A DNA stretch of 64,000 bases from Geomonas oryzisoli (GCF_018986915.1 NZ_CP076723.1:248001-312000), one strand, 5' to 3'. Counted from the stretch's first letter, positions 47,856 to 55,776 are shown. Notes: generated by a model not told the origin, from the letters alone. Numbers and translations are program-made.

Positions 47856-48079
47856 TGCCCGTCCCTCGTTTGATGGTGGCGTTCCGAGTCGAGATGATCG
47901 ACGGCACGGTCACCTCTGGCACTGTAGCCGTTCCCGGCACCGACCCCGCCGCAGCCTGCACTGCAGTCGCTGGCGCGATCCGCACTCGCAACACCGCAGC
48001 GGCCCGACATTCGGCTTTTGCTGGCATCGACCCGGCCCAGGTAGAAGACCTCTCCGTGCAATGCATCGGACCCGCCTGA
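47855..48079 (+). CDS. Small hypothetical protein of the mobile element
   Basis: A 74-aa protein (LMVAFRVEMIDGTVTSGTVAV, AAACTAVAGAIRTRNTAAAR). GGAGG lies inside the end of the previous gene and the start is coupled by TAATG. A hairpin terminator follows. Unknown. Confidence 0.6.
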   Translation: MPVPRLMVAFRVEMIDGTVTSGTVAVPGTDPAAACTAVAGAIRTRNTAAARHSAFAGIDPAQVEDLSVQCIGPA

Positions 48080-48112
48080 TTCCAGCATCACCTACAACCC
48101 AGACCATCACCC

Positions 48113-48138
48113 AGACCGGCCCCGACAAGGGCCGGTCT
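48113..48138 (+). terminator. Hairpin after the small-gene cluster
   Basis: AGACCGGCCC / GGGCCGGTCT perfect 10-bp stem with a 6-nt loop and a short TTTC tail. Confidence 0.65.
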
Positions 48139-48146
48139 TTCAGTCT

Positions 48147-48320
48147 ATGGAGATCCACTTGCAGCTTCACAACGTCACCTACGCACACCGCGTAGGAAAC
48201 AAGACTGTCACCCGTTCCTGCCGCATCCCAGCGAACTCTCCCGTGACCGCAGAGCGCATCGTCAGGAGATGGTTGTCGCTCGGCGGCATCTGGCCGTGCT
48301 CCGTCACACCAGATCCCTGA
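48147..48320 (+). CDS. Very small hypothetical protein
   Basis: A 57-aa basic frame (MEIHLQLHNVTYAHRVGNKT..., RIVRRWLSLGGIWPC) beginning 8 bp after the hairpin. No good ribosome-binding site, so the call is tentative; the position between two real genes on the same strand supports it slightly. Confidence 0.35.
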   Translation: MEIHLQLHNVTYAHRVGNKTVTRSCRIPANSPVTAERIVRRWLSLGGIWPCSVTPDP

Positions 48321-48409
48321 ATACGACCTCTAAATTCAGCTTTTAACGGGACTTTCTGTCCCGGCCTATACCTACCTATCCCTTAAATCGTTAAAAAGGA
48401 AATTTCGCA

Positions 48410-48742
48410 GTGGTTTACCATCAGCTCCACCTTCCCAGACGCAATAACTTCGAGATCCCCTTCGCTGGAGATCGTACCAAATGCCCCTTCTGCGGAGCCT
48501 ATGGCTTCACCACCGGCACTCGTTGCCGGTGCGGTGTCTGGAATCCATCCGAGAACAGCTACAAGAGGCCCAGGCCGACGAACCGCAGGAAGACCCCGCC
48601 GTCTACTTCGCCGATCTACAAACCGATGCACGACGGCCTCGCCGACCACGATCCGCACCGCGACCAAGACGAACTAACACCGTACCGCGCCCAACTCGAC
48701 AAGATCCATGATCCCGCAGCCGATGCACTGTGGGAGGACTAA
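48410..48742 (+). CDS. Small zinc-ribbon-like protein
   Basis: A 110-aa protein with CPFCGAYGFTTGTRCRCG, a probable zinc-binding knuckle pair, and a basic, proline-rich rest. Starts at GTG 48410 behind GGA. Such proteins in phages often bind nucleic acid; no specific family is recognised. It ends inside the start of the Rha-like frame. Confidence 0.55.
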   Translation: MVYHQLHLPRRNNFEIPFAGDRTKCPFCGAYGFTTGTRCRCGVWNPSENSYKRPRPTNRRKTPPSTSPIYKPMHDGLADHDPHRDQDELTPYRAQLDKIHDPAADALWED

Positions 48743-49126
48743 CATCAAACCGATAGCACCGACCACTGCCGGCATTGTGACCGTCGCAGGCGGTGAGCCT
48801 CGCACATCCACCTTAACTATCGCTAAAAGCCTTGAGATTGAGCAACGGGCGGTGATCCAGCTTGTCCACACTTACCAGACCGACCTGGAGGAGTTCGTCC
48901 ACATGACATTTGAAATGCGTGTGGTTCTCAGGCCCCAAGGCCGGGGAAGCCCAGTCTAGCCGCAATGTTGGATGAACAGCAGGCATCTGCCTTGTTGACC
49001 TCCGCTAAGAACACCGAGATGGCATGTTCCTATAAGAAGGCGTTAAATGGGATGCGAAATGTTCTGCACTTCAGTACGCTTTTGAATGTTAAAGCGCAAA
49101 CGTGGCTTTCTTTTAAACCTCAATGA
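48708..49126 (+). pseudogene. Rha-like phage regulatory protein gene with a frameshift
   Basis: The first frame (48708-48959) contains GGEPRTSTLTIAKSLEIEQRA, then VIQLVHTYQTDLEEF, the N-terminal Rha pattern (GrpvTtSl.iAe...h..Vi.lir). It stops at TAG 48957-48959. The next frame continues without a gap as SLAAMLDEQQASALLTSAKN, then TEMACSYKKAL, the following Rha motif (LNEeQAtfLLTl.rNT..v..fK..Lv). One missing base in the CGGGGA run near 48935-48940 would restore a single protein of about 139 aa. Rha proteins interfere with phage immunity or regulation. It could be a mutation, a sequencing error or programmed frameshifting. Confidence 0.65.
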
Positions 49127-49619
49127 AATCTATAAGATTTGGTATCTCATCAACCTTTGAAAATTTCCGTTCTATTTTTGCGCGTAATGGAGATTTACTG
49201 ATGGCATCCTTTATATTATATTTATAAGTGTTTATTTCGACCTCAACAAGCATTGAGTACATTGGTGAACCAGGTGGCTCGTTATCTCTGATTTGTCTTA
49301 ATATGTTTACTGTCTCAGGTATCGTGGAATTGCAAATAACACTGAGTCTTTCAACCTTTTCCATCCATTCAAACATATTATTGGCAATGCTGCCTCTCTC
49401 TCTAGTTATAGAATTAGGAATATAATCTCCGCGGTGTTGATTTCTGTTAGCTTCTTCCACTAAGATTTTACAGTATTTGTAATATACGTTGGCTATTGTA
49501 TTAGCAAGTTCGACTGGTAAGTCGGTGACTGTACCCAGTTTATTTTTAATCATAGATGCAGTCATATCAATAATTTTAGTGTTCACTACTTCCCTCCATT
49601 GTGGTGAAAACAAGGTCAT
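49113..49619 (-). CDS. AT-rich hypothetical protein, second gene of a cargo pair
   Basis: A 168-aa soluble, largely helical protein (DLPVELANTIANVYYKYCKI, FEWMEKVERLSVICNSTIPE) of unknown function. Base composition is far more AT-rich than the rest of the window, a sign of recent transfer. Its ATG overlaps the stop of the gene upstream (ATGA). Position in a mobile element between phage-type genes suggests accessory cargo, possibly defence or immunity, but nothing in the sequence proves it. Confidence 0.65.
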   Translation of the reverse strand: MTLFSPQWREVVNTKIIDMTASMIKNKLGTVTDLPVELANTIANVYYKYCKILVEEANRNQHRGDYIPNSITRERGSIANNMFEWMEKVERLSVICNSTIPETVNILRQIRDNEPPGSPMYSMLVEVEINTYKYNIKDAISKSPLRAKIERKFSKVDEIPNLIDFIEV

Positions 49620-49861
49620 TTTTTAGGGATTTCGTAGTATCCATTTATGTCCCTTGGTGGTCTAAGGATATTGTGGGAGTCAAGGTGCGCTTCAAACTTA
49701 GCATCATAAATGGGATTCAGTCCGTCAGCATTGAGCTTTTGGCATCTGAAGCAAACTAGCAACTTGTAATGGGGAACAAACTCACCATCCCATCTATGTA
49801 GTCCGTAATTAAAAAGCTTTCCGCAGAAAAAACATTTCTCTTTATGTTCGCCTTCTTCCAT
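49616..49861 (-). CDS. AT-rich small protein with two CxxC motifs, first gene of a cargo pair
   Basis: An 81-aa protein (from ATG 49861, AGGGGG upstream) with KCFFCGKLFNYG and LLVCFRCQKLNADG, four Cys suited to bind one zinc, in an HNH-like or zinc-finger arrangement, though no catalytic HNH residues are clear. An in-frame ATG at 49945 would add 28 residues lacking a ribosome-binding site. It is translationally coupled to the 168-aa gene. Function unknown. Confidence 0.6.
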   Translation of the reverse strand: MEEGEHKEKCFFCGKLFNYGLHRWDGEFVPHYKLLVCFRCQKLNADGLNPIYDAKFEAHLDSHNILRPPRDINGYYEIPKK

Positions 49862-50027
49862 GTAGCCCCCTATTGAATTGCCTGAGTTGCTGTAGGCATA
49901 ATGTTGGGATCGCTGGTTGCCCTTCGGGTGGTGAGTATTGCACATGGATCTTTAATGTTCTAGCCAAAAGATACAATTGAGAGAACATCGTTGCCTACCG
50001 CTTGCTTCTCGTCTTTGTTGTAACCGC

Positions 50028-50058
50028 CAATGTTCACTTATTGAATAAGTGAACATTG
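50028..50058. promoter_or_regulatory. Perfect 31-bp palindrome with AATGTTCACTT arms
   Basis: CAATGTTCACTTATT and its reverse complement meet around a central G (50043). It can be read as two 11-bp arms, AATGTTCACTT and AAGTGAACATT, around a 7-bp centre, the geometry of a tyrosine recombinase core site. It may equally be a repressor operator. Confidence 0.6.
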
Positions 50059-50136
50059 GGTGAATCTGGAATTTGAATGACCGCTACAGCACTTAGCTCA
50101 CTTTTCGCTCTCCATAGAAAAATAGCTCTTGTCAGT

Positions 50137-50176
50137 AATGTTCACTTATGATAGAAAACAATCACAAGTGAACATT
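50137..50176. promoter_or_regulatory. Second AATGTTCACTT inverted pair at the integrase start
   Basis: The same arms, AATGTTCACTT (50137-50147) and AAGTGAACATT (50166-50176), here separated by 18 bp and ending 13 bp before the integrase ATG. With the palindrome at 50028 this makes four copies of one 11-bp motif upstream of the recombinase gene. The 270 bp of this gap otherwise hold no gene. Confidence 0.6.
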
Positions 50177-50189
50177 GAGTGGGGGCGAA

Positions 50190-50825
50190 ATGAGCGCACA
50201 GGGAACCGAGACAACCACCGCACCGATCAAGAGCATTGCCGACATTAACCGGATCAAGAAGAGCCTGGAGGGCAACACCCGCGACCTCGCCCTGTTCACC
50301 ATCGGCATCAACGTAGCTCTTCGGGGTTCTGACCTCCTCGCGCTGAAGGTCGGACAGGTCCGCCACCTGAAAGAGGGCGACACCGTGACAGTCAAGGAAG
50401 GCAAGACCGGCAAGGTGCGCAACCTCTCCTTCAATGCCGCAGCCGTTGAAGCAGCCCAGCGTCTGATCGCTTCCATAATCGATCCCCAGGACGGCGACCT
50501 TTTGTTTCAGAGCCGGAAGCAGGCCGCCAGGAAGGCAATCATCAAGGGCACAGTCACCAAGGAGCCTAGTGCTGGTCAACTGACCATCCAGCAACTCAAC
50601 CGTCTTGTTAAGGGATGGTGTGGTGTCTGCCGGAAGTCGCAGCCCAAGGACAACTTCGGCTCTCACAGCCTGAGAAAGACGTGGGCCTACCATCAACGGG
50701 TGACCTTCGGAGAAGAACTCCCGACGCTGACGGAAATCTTGGGGCACTCCTCCCAGGCCGTCACCCTTCGGTATATCTGCATCCAGCCTGAAGAGATCCA
50801 CAACGTGTACATGAACTGCCTTTAG
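50190..50825 (+). CDS. Small tyrosine recombinase/integrase
   Basis: A 211-aa catalytic-domain-only recombinase. GINVALRGSDLLALKVGQV has the first catalytic Arg. FGSHSLRKTWAYH is the HxxR box. LGHSSQAVTLRYICI has the second His and the nucleophilic Tyr. The N-terminal core-binding and arm-binding domains of ordinary integrases are missing or very short. ATG 50190 has GGGGG upstream. Four 11-bp motif copies just upstream may be its own recombination or control sites. Confidence 0.85.
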   Translation: MSAQGTETTTAPIKSIADINRIKKSLEGNTRDLALFTIGINVALRGSDLLALKVGQVRHLKEGDTVTVKEGKTGKVRNLSFNAAAVEAAQRLIASIIDPQDGDLLFQSRKQAARKAIIKGTVTKEPSAGQLTIQQLNRLVKGWCGVCRKSQPKDNFGSHSLRKTWAYHQRVTFGEELPTLTEILGHSSQAVTLRYICIQPEEIHNVYMNCL

Positions 50826-50830
50826 ACGCC

Positions 50831-50865
50831 AGAAGGGCCGCTCCAGATCCCGGAGCGGCCCTTCT
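50831..50865. terminator. Terminator between the small integrase and a small membrane gene
   Basis: AGAAGGGCCGCTCC / GGAGCGGCCCTTCT 14-bp stem with a 7-nt loop; little T-run. Confidence 0.7.
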
Positions 50866-50873
50866 ACGTTCTA

Positions 50874-51014
50874 TCATCTCATCAGCAGCAGGTACACCAG
50901 CAAACTGATACAGCTAAGGTTGAACACACCGGCGAGATCCCGACCACGCCGGTAGAACCAGACCGCAGCGCAGGCGTGAACCAAGATCAGCGCCCCGAAG
51001 AACGATAAGTGCAT
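50874..51014 (-). CDS. 46-aa membrane protein
   Basis: A short frame with a strong GGGGGG ribosome-binding site 5 nt before ATG 51014. Two hydrophobic segments, LSFFGALILVHACAAVWFY and VFNLSCISLLVYLLLM, flank a basic turn (RRGRD), the layout of a holin or small membrane toxin. Unknown; position in a mobile element fits either. Confidence 0.5.
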   Translation of the reverse strand: MHLSFFGALILVHACAAVWFYRRGRDLAGVFNLSCISLLVYLLLMR

Positions 51015-51282
51015 TTTACCCCCCTGGTCTACCCCTTCGCCCGTTCCTAAAGTCCCGTTGAAAGCGATCCTCCGCGCCCACGCAGGCAGATCCGCCCCAG
51101 GTGGCGGCGGGGATCAAACTGGCATGGCATCCTGTGTGCTAAAAGGGAACCCCAGACCCGAGTAGGGTGTTTTAAAAAGCTATATAATTCAAGTGCTTGC
51201 AGTGGTAGCGACAGGCCCAGGCCGTTGTCAACGGTAATTGAAAAGTACCCCTTTTCGGTAATCGAAAAGTACCCCCCCGTGG

Positions 51283-52053
51283 TTATGACTGCTCGATGTG
51301 TTTAGCCAGCAGTCCGGCCTTGAGCTTCTCCTTGAGGCGGTAGCTTTCGCCCTTGATGCTGACAGAGATCGCGTGGTGCAGCACCCGGTCCAGAATGGCG
51401 CTGGCGATGACCTGGTCGCCGAAGACCTCGCCCCAGTTTGAAAAGGGCTGGTTAGAGGTCATGATCATCGCCCCTTTCTCGTACCGGCGCGAGATGAGCT
51501 GGAAGAAAAGATTTGCGCCCAACCGGTCAATGGGGATGTAGCCTATCTCGTCGACGATCAAAAGTTTAGGCTGGCAGTAAAACTTGAGCTTGTCATCCAG
51601 CCGGTTCTCCGCGTGCGCCCGTGCAAGTGCGGTAATCAGCCCCTGGGCGGTGATGAAGAGGGTCCGGTAGCCACGGCGGATCGCCTCGACTCCAAGGCCG
51701 ACCGAGAGGTGGGTCTTGCCGACGCCAGGAGGGCCAAGGAAGATTACATTTTCGCCGTTTTCGACCCAGCGGCAGGCTGAGAGCTCCTTGATCCGCTTAG
51801 GATCGAGCGACGGCTGATAAGTGTAGTCGAATGAGTCGAGCGTCTTGATGAAGGGGAGCCGTGCCATGCGGGTCCCCATCTCGGTGCGCTTGTCCTTCTT
51901 CGCGGCCACCTCTTCTTCGACCAGGCGCTGGAGAAATTCGTGATAGCCCCACTCGCCCTTGGCGGCATCCTGGAGCCAGCTATCCAGGTGGTCGGCGAGG
52001 CGGGAGAGTTTCAAGTGGCGAAGCGATGCAGCGAGGTCGGTGATCTGTTCCAT
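51283..52053 (-). CDS. istB: IS21 transposition helper ATPase
   Basis: A 256-aa AAA+ protein. VIFLGPPGVGKTHLSVGLG is Walker A; KLLIVDEIGYIPIDRLGANL is Walker B. IstB assembles target DNA for the IstA transposase. It starts 11 nt after the istA stop. Intact. Confidence 0.95.
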   Translation of the reverse strand: MEQITDLAASLRHLKLSRLADHLDSWLQDAAKGEWGYHEFLQRLVEEEVAAKKDKRTEMGTRMARLPFIKTLDSFDYTYQPSLDPKRIKELSACRWVENGENVIFLGPPGVGKTHLSVGLGVEAIRRGYRTLFITAQGLITALARAHAENRLDDKLKFYCQPKLLIVDEIGYIPIDRLGANLFFQLISRRYEKGAMIMTSNQPFSNWGEVFGDQVIASAILDRVLHHAISVSIKGESYRLKEKLKAGLLAKHIEQS

Positions 52054-52064
52054 TGGTCACCCCC

Positions 52065-53360
52065 TCACATGTTCGCTACGTGGTCGTAGATGTCGAGGTC
52101 GCGGATCATGACCTCCTCATCCTTCCACCACGGATCGAAGCGCGGCGGCTCTTCTTTTTTCTTTTCCAGCCGGTCGGTGAAGAGTCCCTGGAAGTGAGCC
52201 GGATTGATGCGCTGTTTGCCGGTCCCGACGAGCTTTTGATGCGTGGCGATGACCTCCTCGCCCTGCAGGATTCGGATCTCGTCACCCCACAGCTCAATCT
52301 GAACCGTTTGCCCAGCGAACCGCCACGGCACTGAATAACGGTTGGCGCCGAAGGTTATCATGCAGTCTCTGGCCACCTTGCGCGTGAGGGCCGTCTCCAG
52401 TCGGTAAGGCGGCACAGAATTGACGTCGATGAGCTTCTCCTCCGAGAATCTCTCGGCGGGACGGCATCCGGTGGTCCCATGGATGCGGACATCGGCGACT
52501 TCGACAATCCACTTTTCCAGTTCCCGGTTCAGGTGGTCGAGGTCGATGAAACGGCGCCCGGGCAGGAAGTTTCCCTTGATGTACTTCACGCCCGACTCGA
52601 TTTTCCCCTTGGTCTGGGGGCGGTGAGGCCGACAAAGCCGTGGATCGAAACCGAAGTGGCCGGCAAAGTCGGCGAACTTTGTGTTGAGGGTGAGTACGCT
52701 GGCCGTATGGTCGGTAACGATGGTCTTTGGATTGTCATAGAGCAGTTCTGAAGGGCGGCCACCAAACCATGCGAAAGCCTCCTGGTGGGCTGCCAGAAGA
52801 GTCGGCAGGCGCTCATCAAGGTATGCGCGAGCGAAGAGCCTGCGAGAGTAGCCGAGGACCATGGCAAAGAAGTGGATGCGGACTCTTTGGTCGCCGAGCC
52901 AGACTTGGGCGCTGCCCCAATCCACCTGCCCCTGCTTTCCGGGACCGGTCTCAAACCGCATTACGGCATCCACTCGCTGCTGGAACTCCTCGCGCAGGGG
53001 GCGCACCAACAGCTTTACCATCTCGTATCCGCCGGTGTAGCCCTTCTCCTTGAGTTCGCGGAACAAGATGGCAGCGTTGAAATTAACCTCCTCAGCACGG
53101 GAGGTGGCCCATTCATCGAATTGCGAAAGCACAGTGTCTGTTGGCTTCGGTCGCTGGTACGGCTCCCACTGCGGCTTCTTGAGGGCACGACGTACCGTTT
53201 TGACGGTCACCTCCAACTGCCTGGCGATCTCCTTCTTAGCGGTTCCAAGCCGGGCAAGCTCTCGGATCGCTCCGTACTTGTTTCTGTCGACCATGGTCCC
53301 CTCCAGCATGACAGTCTGCTGAAGGGCATCTTGCACCTGAAGCTCTCCTGGGTGAATCAT
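52065..53360 (-). CDS. istA: IS21 transposase
   Basis: A 431-aa DDE transposase. The N-terminal HTH is ARLGTAKKEIARQLEVTVKT. The catalytic residues sit in GQVDWGSAQVW (Asp), ELLYDNPKTIV (Asp) and KGKIESGVKYIKGNF (Glu). Full length, no frameshift, so the insertion may still be active. Confidence 0.95.
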   Translation of the reverse strand: MIHPGELQVQDALQQTVMLEGTMVDRNKYGAIRELARLGTAKKEIARQLEVTVKTVRRALKKPQWEPYQRPKPTDTVLSQFDEWATSRAEEVNFNAAILFRELKEKGYTGGYEMVKLLVRPLREEFQQRVDAVMRFETGPGKQGQVDWGSAQVWLGDQRVRIHFFAMVLGYSRRLFARAYLDERLPTLLAAHQEAFAWFGGRPSELLYDNPKTIVTDHTASVLTLNTKFADFAGHFGFDPRLCRPHRPQTKGKIESGVKYIKGNFLPGRRFIDLDHLNRELEKWIVEVADVRIHGTTGCRPAERFSEEKLIDVNSVPPYRLETALTRKVARDCMITFGANRYSVPWRFAGQTVQIELWGDEIRILQGEEVIATHQKLVGTGKQRINPAHFQGLFTDRLEKKKEEPPRFDPWWKDEEVMIRDLDIYDHVANM

Positions 53361-53451
53361 TTTCCCCTCCCTGTGATGTGAGGGGGGTACTTTTCAATTA
53401 CCACAGGGGGGTATTTTTACATCATCGCTGACACCGTAGCCGGAATGTCCC

Positions 53452-55023
53452 TCAAACAGCGCCGTGCTTCGTACCCTTCCGCGCTCTGGTCCCGTCAGCG
53501 GGATACAGGTACTCCAACTCATACAGAAGATCTGCCTTTAGTGTGGCGAAATCTAACTCGTACACCAACTTCTCCAGGTCGTCACGGTACATCGTTAGAT
53601 TGTCAAGGAGTTGGTGCAGGTAGATGGTATCCATGCCGTGTTTGACGTGCCCCATGAGCGTCAATCGAACTGAGTCCGCAATCCTGCCGTGAAGTCTGGT
53701 GTCAAAGGTGGCTCTGCAACTGTGAAAGGTTTTGGACCGTAAAGTGCTTTTTATCCCAGTTGCGTACAGGATTTCATTGAACCTTTTTCTGTAGTTTTCG
53801 ATGGTAACAGGAAAGATTTTATCTTTTTGTTTTCCTGCAAACTCAAGTAGTCCGAGTTCGATTAGGTTGCTATGTACTGGCACCATCCGTATGCTGGCTA
53901 CATTGTTTTTTGTCAGCTTTGTAAAATCAAAATACGTAACACCGTTGTAGGTCTTTATATCGTTTTTAGTAAATGAGGCTTGTTCAGTTGATCTGAACCC
54001 AGTATATATGAACATCAGTATTAGGTACGTCAGTTCTAGCTGGCTTTGCCGGTCACTTACCTTATGAGGCTTGTTGTTAATAACATATGAAAAGAAAGTG
54101 TTAAGCTCGCTGAATGAGTACGGCAAGTTTGCCTTTTTGACTTTCTCCTCGCCATGCTTCTTAGGAGAGACAATGGTGGGCACCCGGTCAATGTGTCCAA
54201 ACTCTTTAAGGTGATTGAAGAAAAACCGCAAGTAGCGCAGCCTTGTATCTGCAGACGCCTTGTTGAGGCCCTTCTTGCCGTTCTTTTCTTCCATCATGAA
54301 GAGCGTCAGTTTCTTGTAGTCCAGATCGAGAAGAGACTCGACCGGCACGTCCTTACCGTCCAGCCACCGAGTTAGCTGCTTGAGAGCCTGCTTATCGCTG
54401 TTGAGGGTGGAAGCATCCATTGGCCGGTAGTGTACAGTATCGGCTGGCGCTTCACGGTGCGCTTTGTACAGCTTTATCGCTTCACTGAGTAGCAACTGCT
54501 TCTGAGGCGGTGGCGCAGATGCAACAGGCTTGAGGTCAGGTGCAGGTGCAGGTTCCTGCCTCTGAGTCGGGGCCAGTACAGCAGATGGTATTTGAAGAGT
54601 CTGCACCCCCACGAACTCCCACTCATCGCTGGCCGTCAGTGTCCATCCCTCGTCAAGGCGTACCTGGATCGCAACGAGATCCGGGTGGGGTGCGAGTCCG
54701 GCCTCCTGCTCTACGACCCAACCGGGGCCAAAACTCTGAGTAGTAGTTACGCTGACGTGGGTTTGAGTGCCAGGATGCAAACGCCGGAAGATGGTTACAG
54801 CCTCTGCGGTGATGGTGGGCGGGGTGTACATTCGTTTACCTCTGATTTCGTGGAACTGCTTTTGGAGATCAGCGAGCGCAGGGTACAGCAGTTTTCGTGC
54901 GTCGGCGAGGCATCTGGTTCGCAGACTACGCTTAATTTCGCGGGTTCTGTAGTGGTCTTTTAGGTCAGGAGGGACTACCAGACGGAGGTAGTAGGTACGG
55001 TTGATTTTGGTCAGATAGGTCAC
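53452..55023 (-). CDS. Large tyrosine recombinase/phage integrase
   Basis: About 523 aa. The N-terminal YLTKINRTYYLRLVVPPDLK resembles the DUF6538 arm domain. A variable linker follows, then a SAM-like core-binding domain and the catalytic domain: FIYTGFRSTEQASF (Arg), TFHSCRATFDTRL (HxxR), LMGHVKHGMDTIYLHQ (second His/Tyr). GTG 55023 has AGGA upstream and starts at the usual position for the family; ATG 55032 is also in frame. It sits at the right edge, 190 bp inside the candidate att site, as expected for the element's own integrase. The IS21 right end lies 18 bp beyond its stop and left the gene intact. Confidence 0.87.
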   Translation of the reverse strand: MTYLTKINRTYYLRLVVPPDLKDHYRTREIKRSLRTRCLADARKLLYPALADLQKQFHEIRGKRMYTPPTITAEAVTIFRRLHPGTQTHVSVTTTQSFGPGWVVEQEAGLAPHPDLVAIQVRLDEGWTLTASDEWEFVGVQTLQIPSAVLAPTQRQEPAPAPDLKPVASAPPPQKQLLLSEAIKLYKAHREAPADTVHYRPMDASTLNSDKQALKQLTRWLDGKDVPVESLLDLDYKKLTLFMMEEKNGKKGLNKASADTRLRYLRFFFNHLKEFGHIDRVPTIVSPKKHGEEKVKKANLPYSFSELNTFFSYVINNKPHKVSDRQSQLELTYLILMFIYTGFRSTEQASFTKNDIKTYNGVTYFDFTKLTKNNVASIRMVPVHSNLIELGLLEFAGKQKDKIFPVTIENYRKRFNEILYATGIKSTLRSKTFHSCRATFDTRLHGRIADSVRLTLMGHVKHGMDTIYLHQLLDNLTMYRDDLEKLVYELDFATLKADLLYELEYLYPADGTRARKGTKHGAV

Positions 55024-55213
55024 GATCCGCATTCCTCACTTTGTACAAGGTTTTGTACCAAGCCAGGAATGGGCGCTGAATCACCACTTTGACCATCAAT
55101 GATTTCGCTAGGTTAGGAAGGGTGAGATTCTGTTCTAACGAGGAATTCGGTGCTGCTATGCGTATGTAGTCGGAGCCTGGCGGGTTTGCGGAACTCCCGA
55201 CGCGGTCTGACCG
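55024..55213. other. Integrase upstream region with TTGTAC motifs
   Basis: No gene. TTTGTACAAGGTTTTGTACC at about 55039-55058 repeats the TTTGTAC core seen in both candidate att sites and could be arm-type integrase sites or the promoter region. Confidence 0.4.
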
Positions 55214-55232
55214 AAAATTTGTAACAGGTTTG
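55214..55232. other. Candidate right attachment site of the integrated element
   Basis: AAAATTTGTAACAGGTTTG, direct repeat (17 of 19) of 45438-45456, just outside the large integrase gene. Confidence 0.55.
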
Positions 55233-55282
55233 GAGGCGGGTGGCAAGCAAAAAGTACCGCAGGTGGAGCCGACTTAGGACGA

Positions 55283-55316
55283 CGAAGGCCACCGCGGCGA
55301 GCCGCGGTGGCCTTCG
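55283..55316. terminator. Long GC-rich hairpin outside the element's right end
   Basis: CGAAGGCCACCGCGGC / GCCGCGGTGGCCTTCG, a 16-bp perfect stem downstream of the minus-strand gene at 55347. No strong T-run. Confidence 0.6.
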
Positions 55317-55346
55317 TCTGTGGAAGACGTGGTGCCGGATGAGATG

Positions 55347-55625
55347 CTAGTGGCCGGGCTTGTTCAAATCATCCAGGATATCGTTGGCTTCTTTCAGTTT
55401 TTCTTGGAGTTTTTTCAGCTCGTCGGCCGTGTAGACCCTGTGCCCCTTGTTGATCTCGCCCTGTAGCTTGGCGATCTTCTGCTGGATGCTGTCTACCTCG
55501 TTTCTGCAGTTTTTCGAGATGAGCAGGCATTCGTCTTTGGAACCCATGCCCATGTCAGCGGCAAACGTCGGTACGCTGCCCAGTGCCAGGAACCCTGCCA
55601 TGACAATCAAAGCGATCCTCTTCAT
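55347..55625 (-). CDS. Small periplasmic coiled-coil protein
   Basis: A 92-aa protein with a signal peptide (KRIALIVMAGFLALGSVPTFA). The mature part is helical: KDECLLISKNCRNEVDSIQQ with two Cys, then LQGEINKGHRVYTADELKKL with heptad-like spacing. Start ATG 55625 has AAGGAGG upstream. It is a short-lived or stress-type envelope protein by appearance only; function unknown. Confidence 0.75.
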   Translation of the reverse strand: MKRIALIVMAGFLALGSVPTFAADMGMGSKDECLLISKNCRNEVDSIQQKIAKLQGEINKGHRVYTADELKKLQEKLKEANDILDDLNKPGH

Positions 55626-55677
55626 CGTGTGCCTCCTTGTCTGTAGTGTCCTTGTCGCAATGTGACATCCGGAATAA

Positions 55678-55705
55678 GTAGTAGCACCCCCGCTACCTGT
55701 GTCAA
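55678..55705 (-). promoter_or_regulatory. Candidate sigma-70 promoter of the small periplasmic protein gene
   Basis: On the minus strand TTGACA (55705-55700), 16-bp spacer, TACTAC (55683-55678). Confidence 0.45.
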
Positions 55706-55776
55706 GTGATGCCGAAGGTCCGGGCACCCTGTGACATAGGATGGAACTGCTGATCCAATTATCTCACAATATGACT

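Larger units (their letters stand above)
51226..53433. mobile_element. Complete IS21-family insertion sequence
   Basis: 2208 bp. The left end TGTCAACGGTAATTGAAAAG... and the right end (reverse complement) TGTCAGCGATGATGTAAAAA... match at 20 of 26 positions. The 4-bp direct repeat CCGT flanks it at 51222-51225 and 53434-53437. Internal copies of GGTAATYGAAAAGTACCCC lie at both ends (51233, 51258, about 53381-53400), the multiple transposase-binding sites typical of IS21. It contains istA and istB on the minus strand. Confidence 0.88.
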
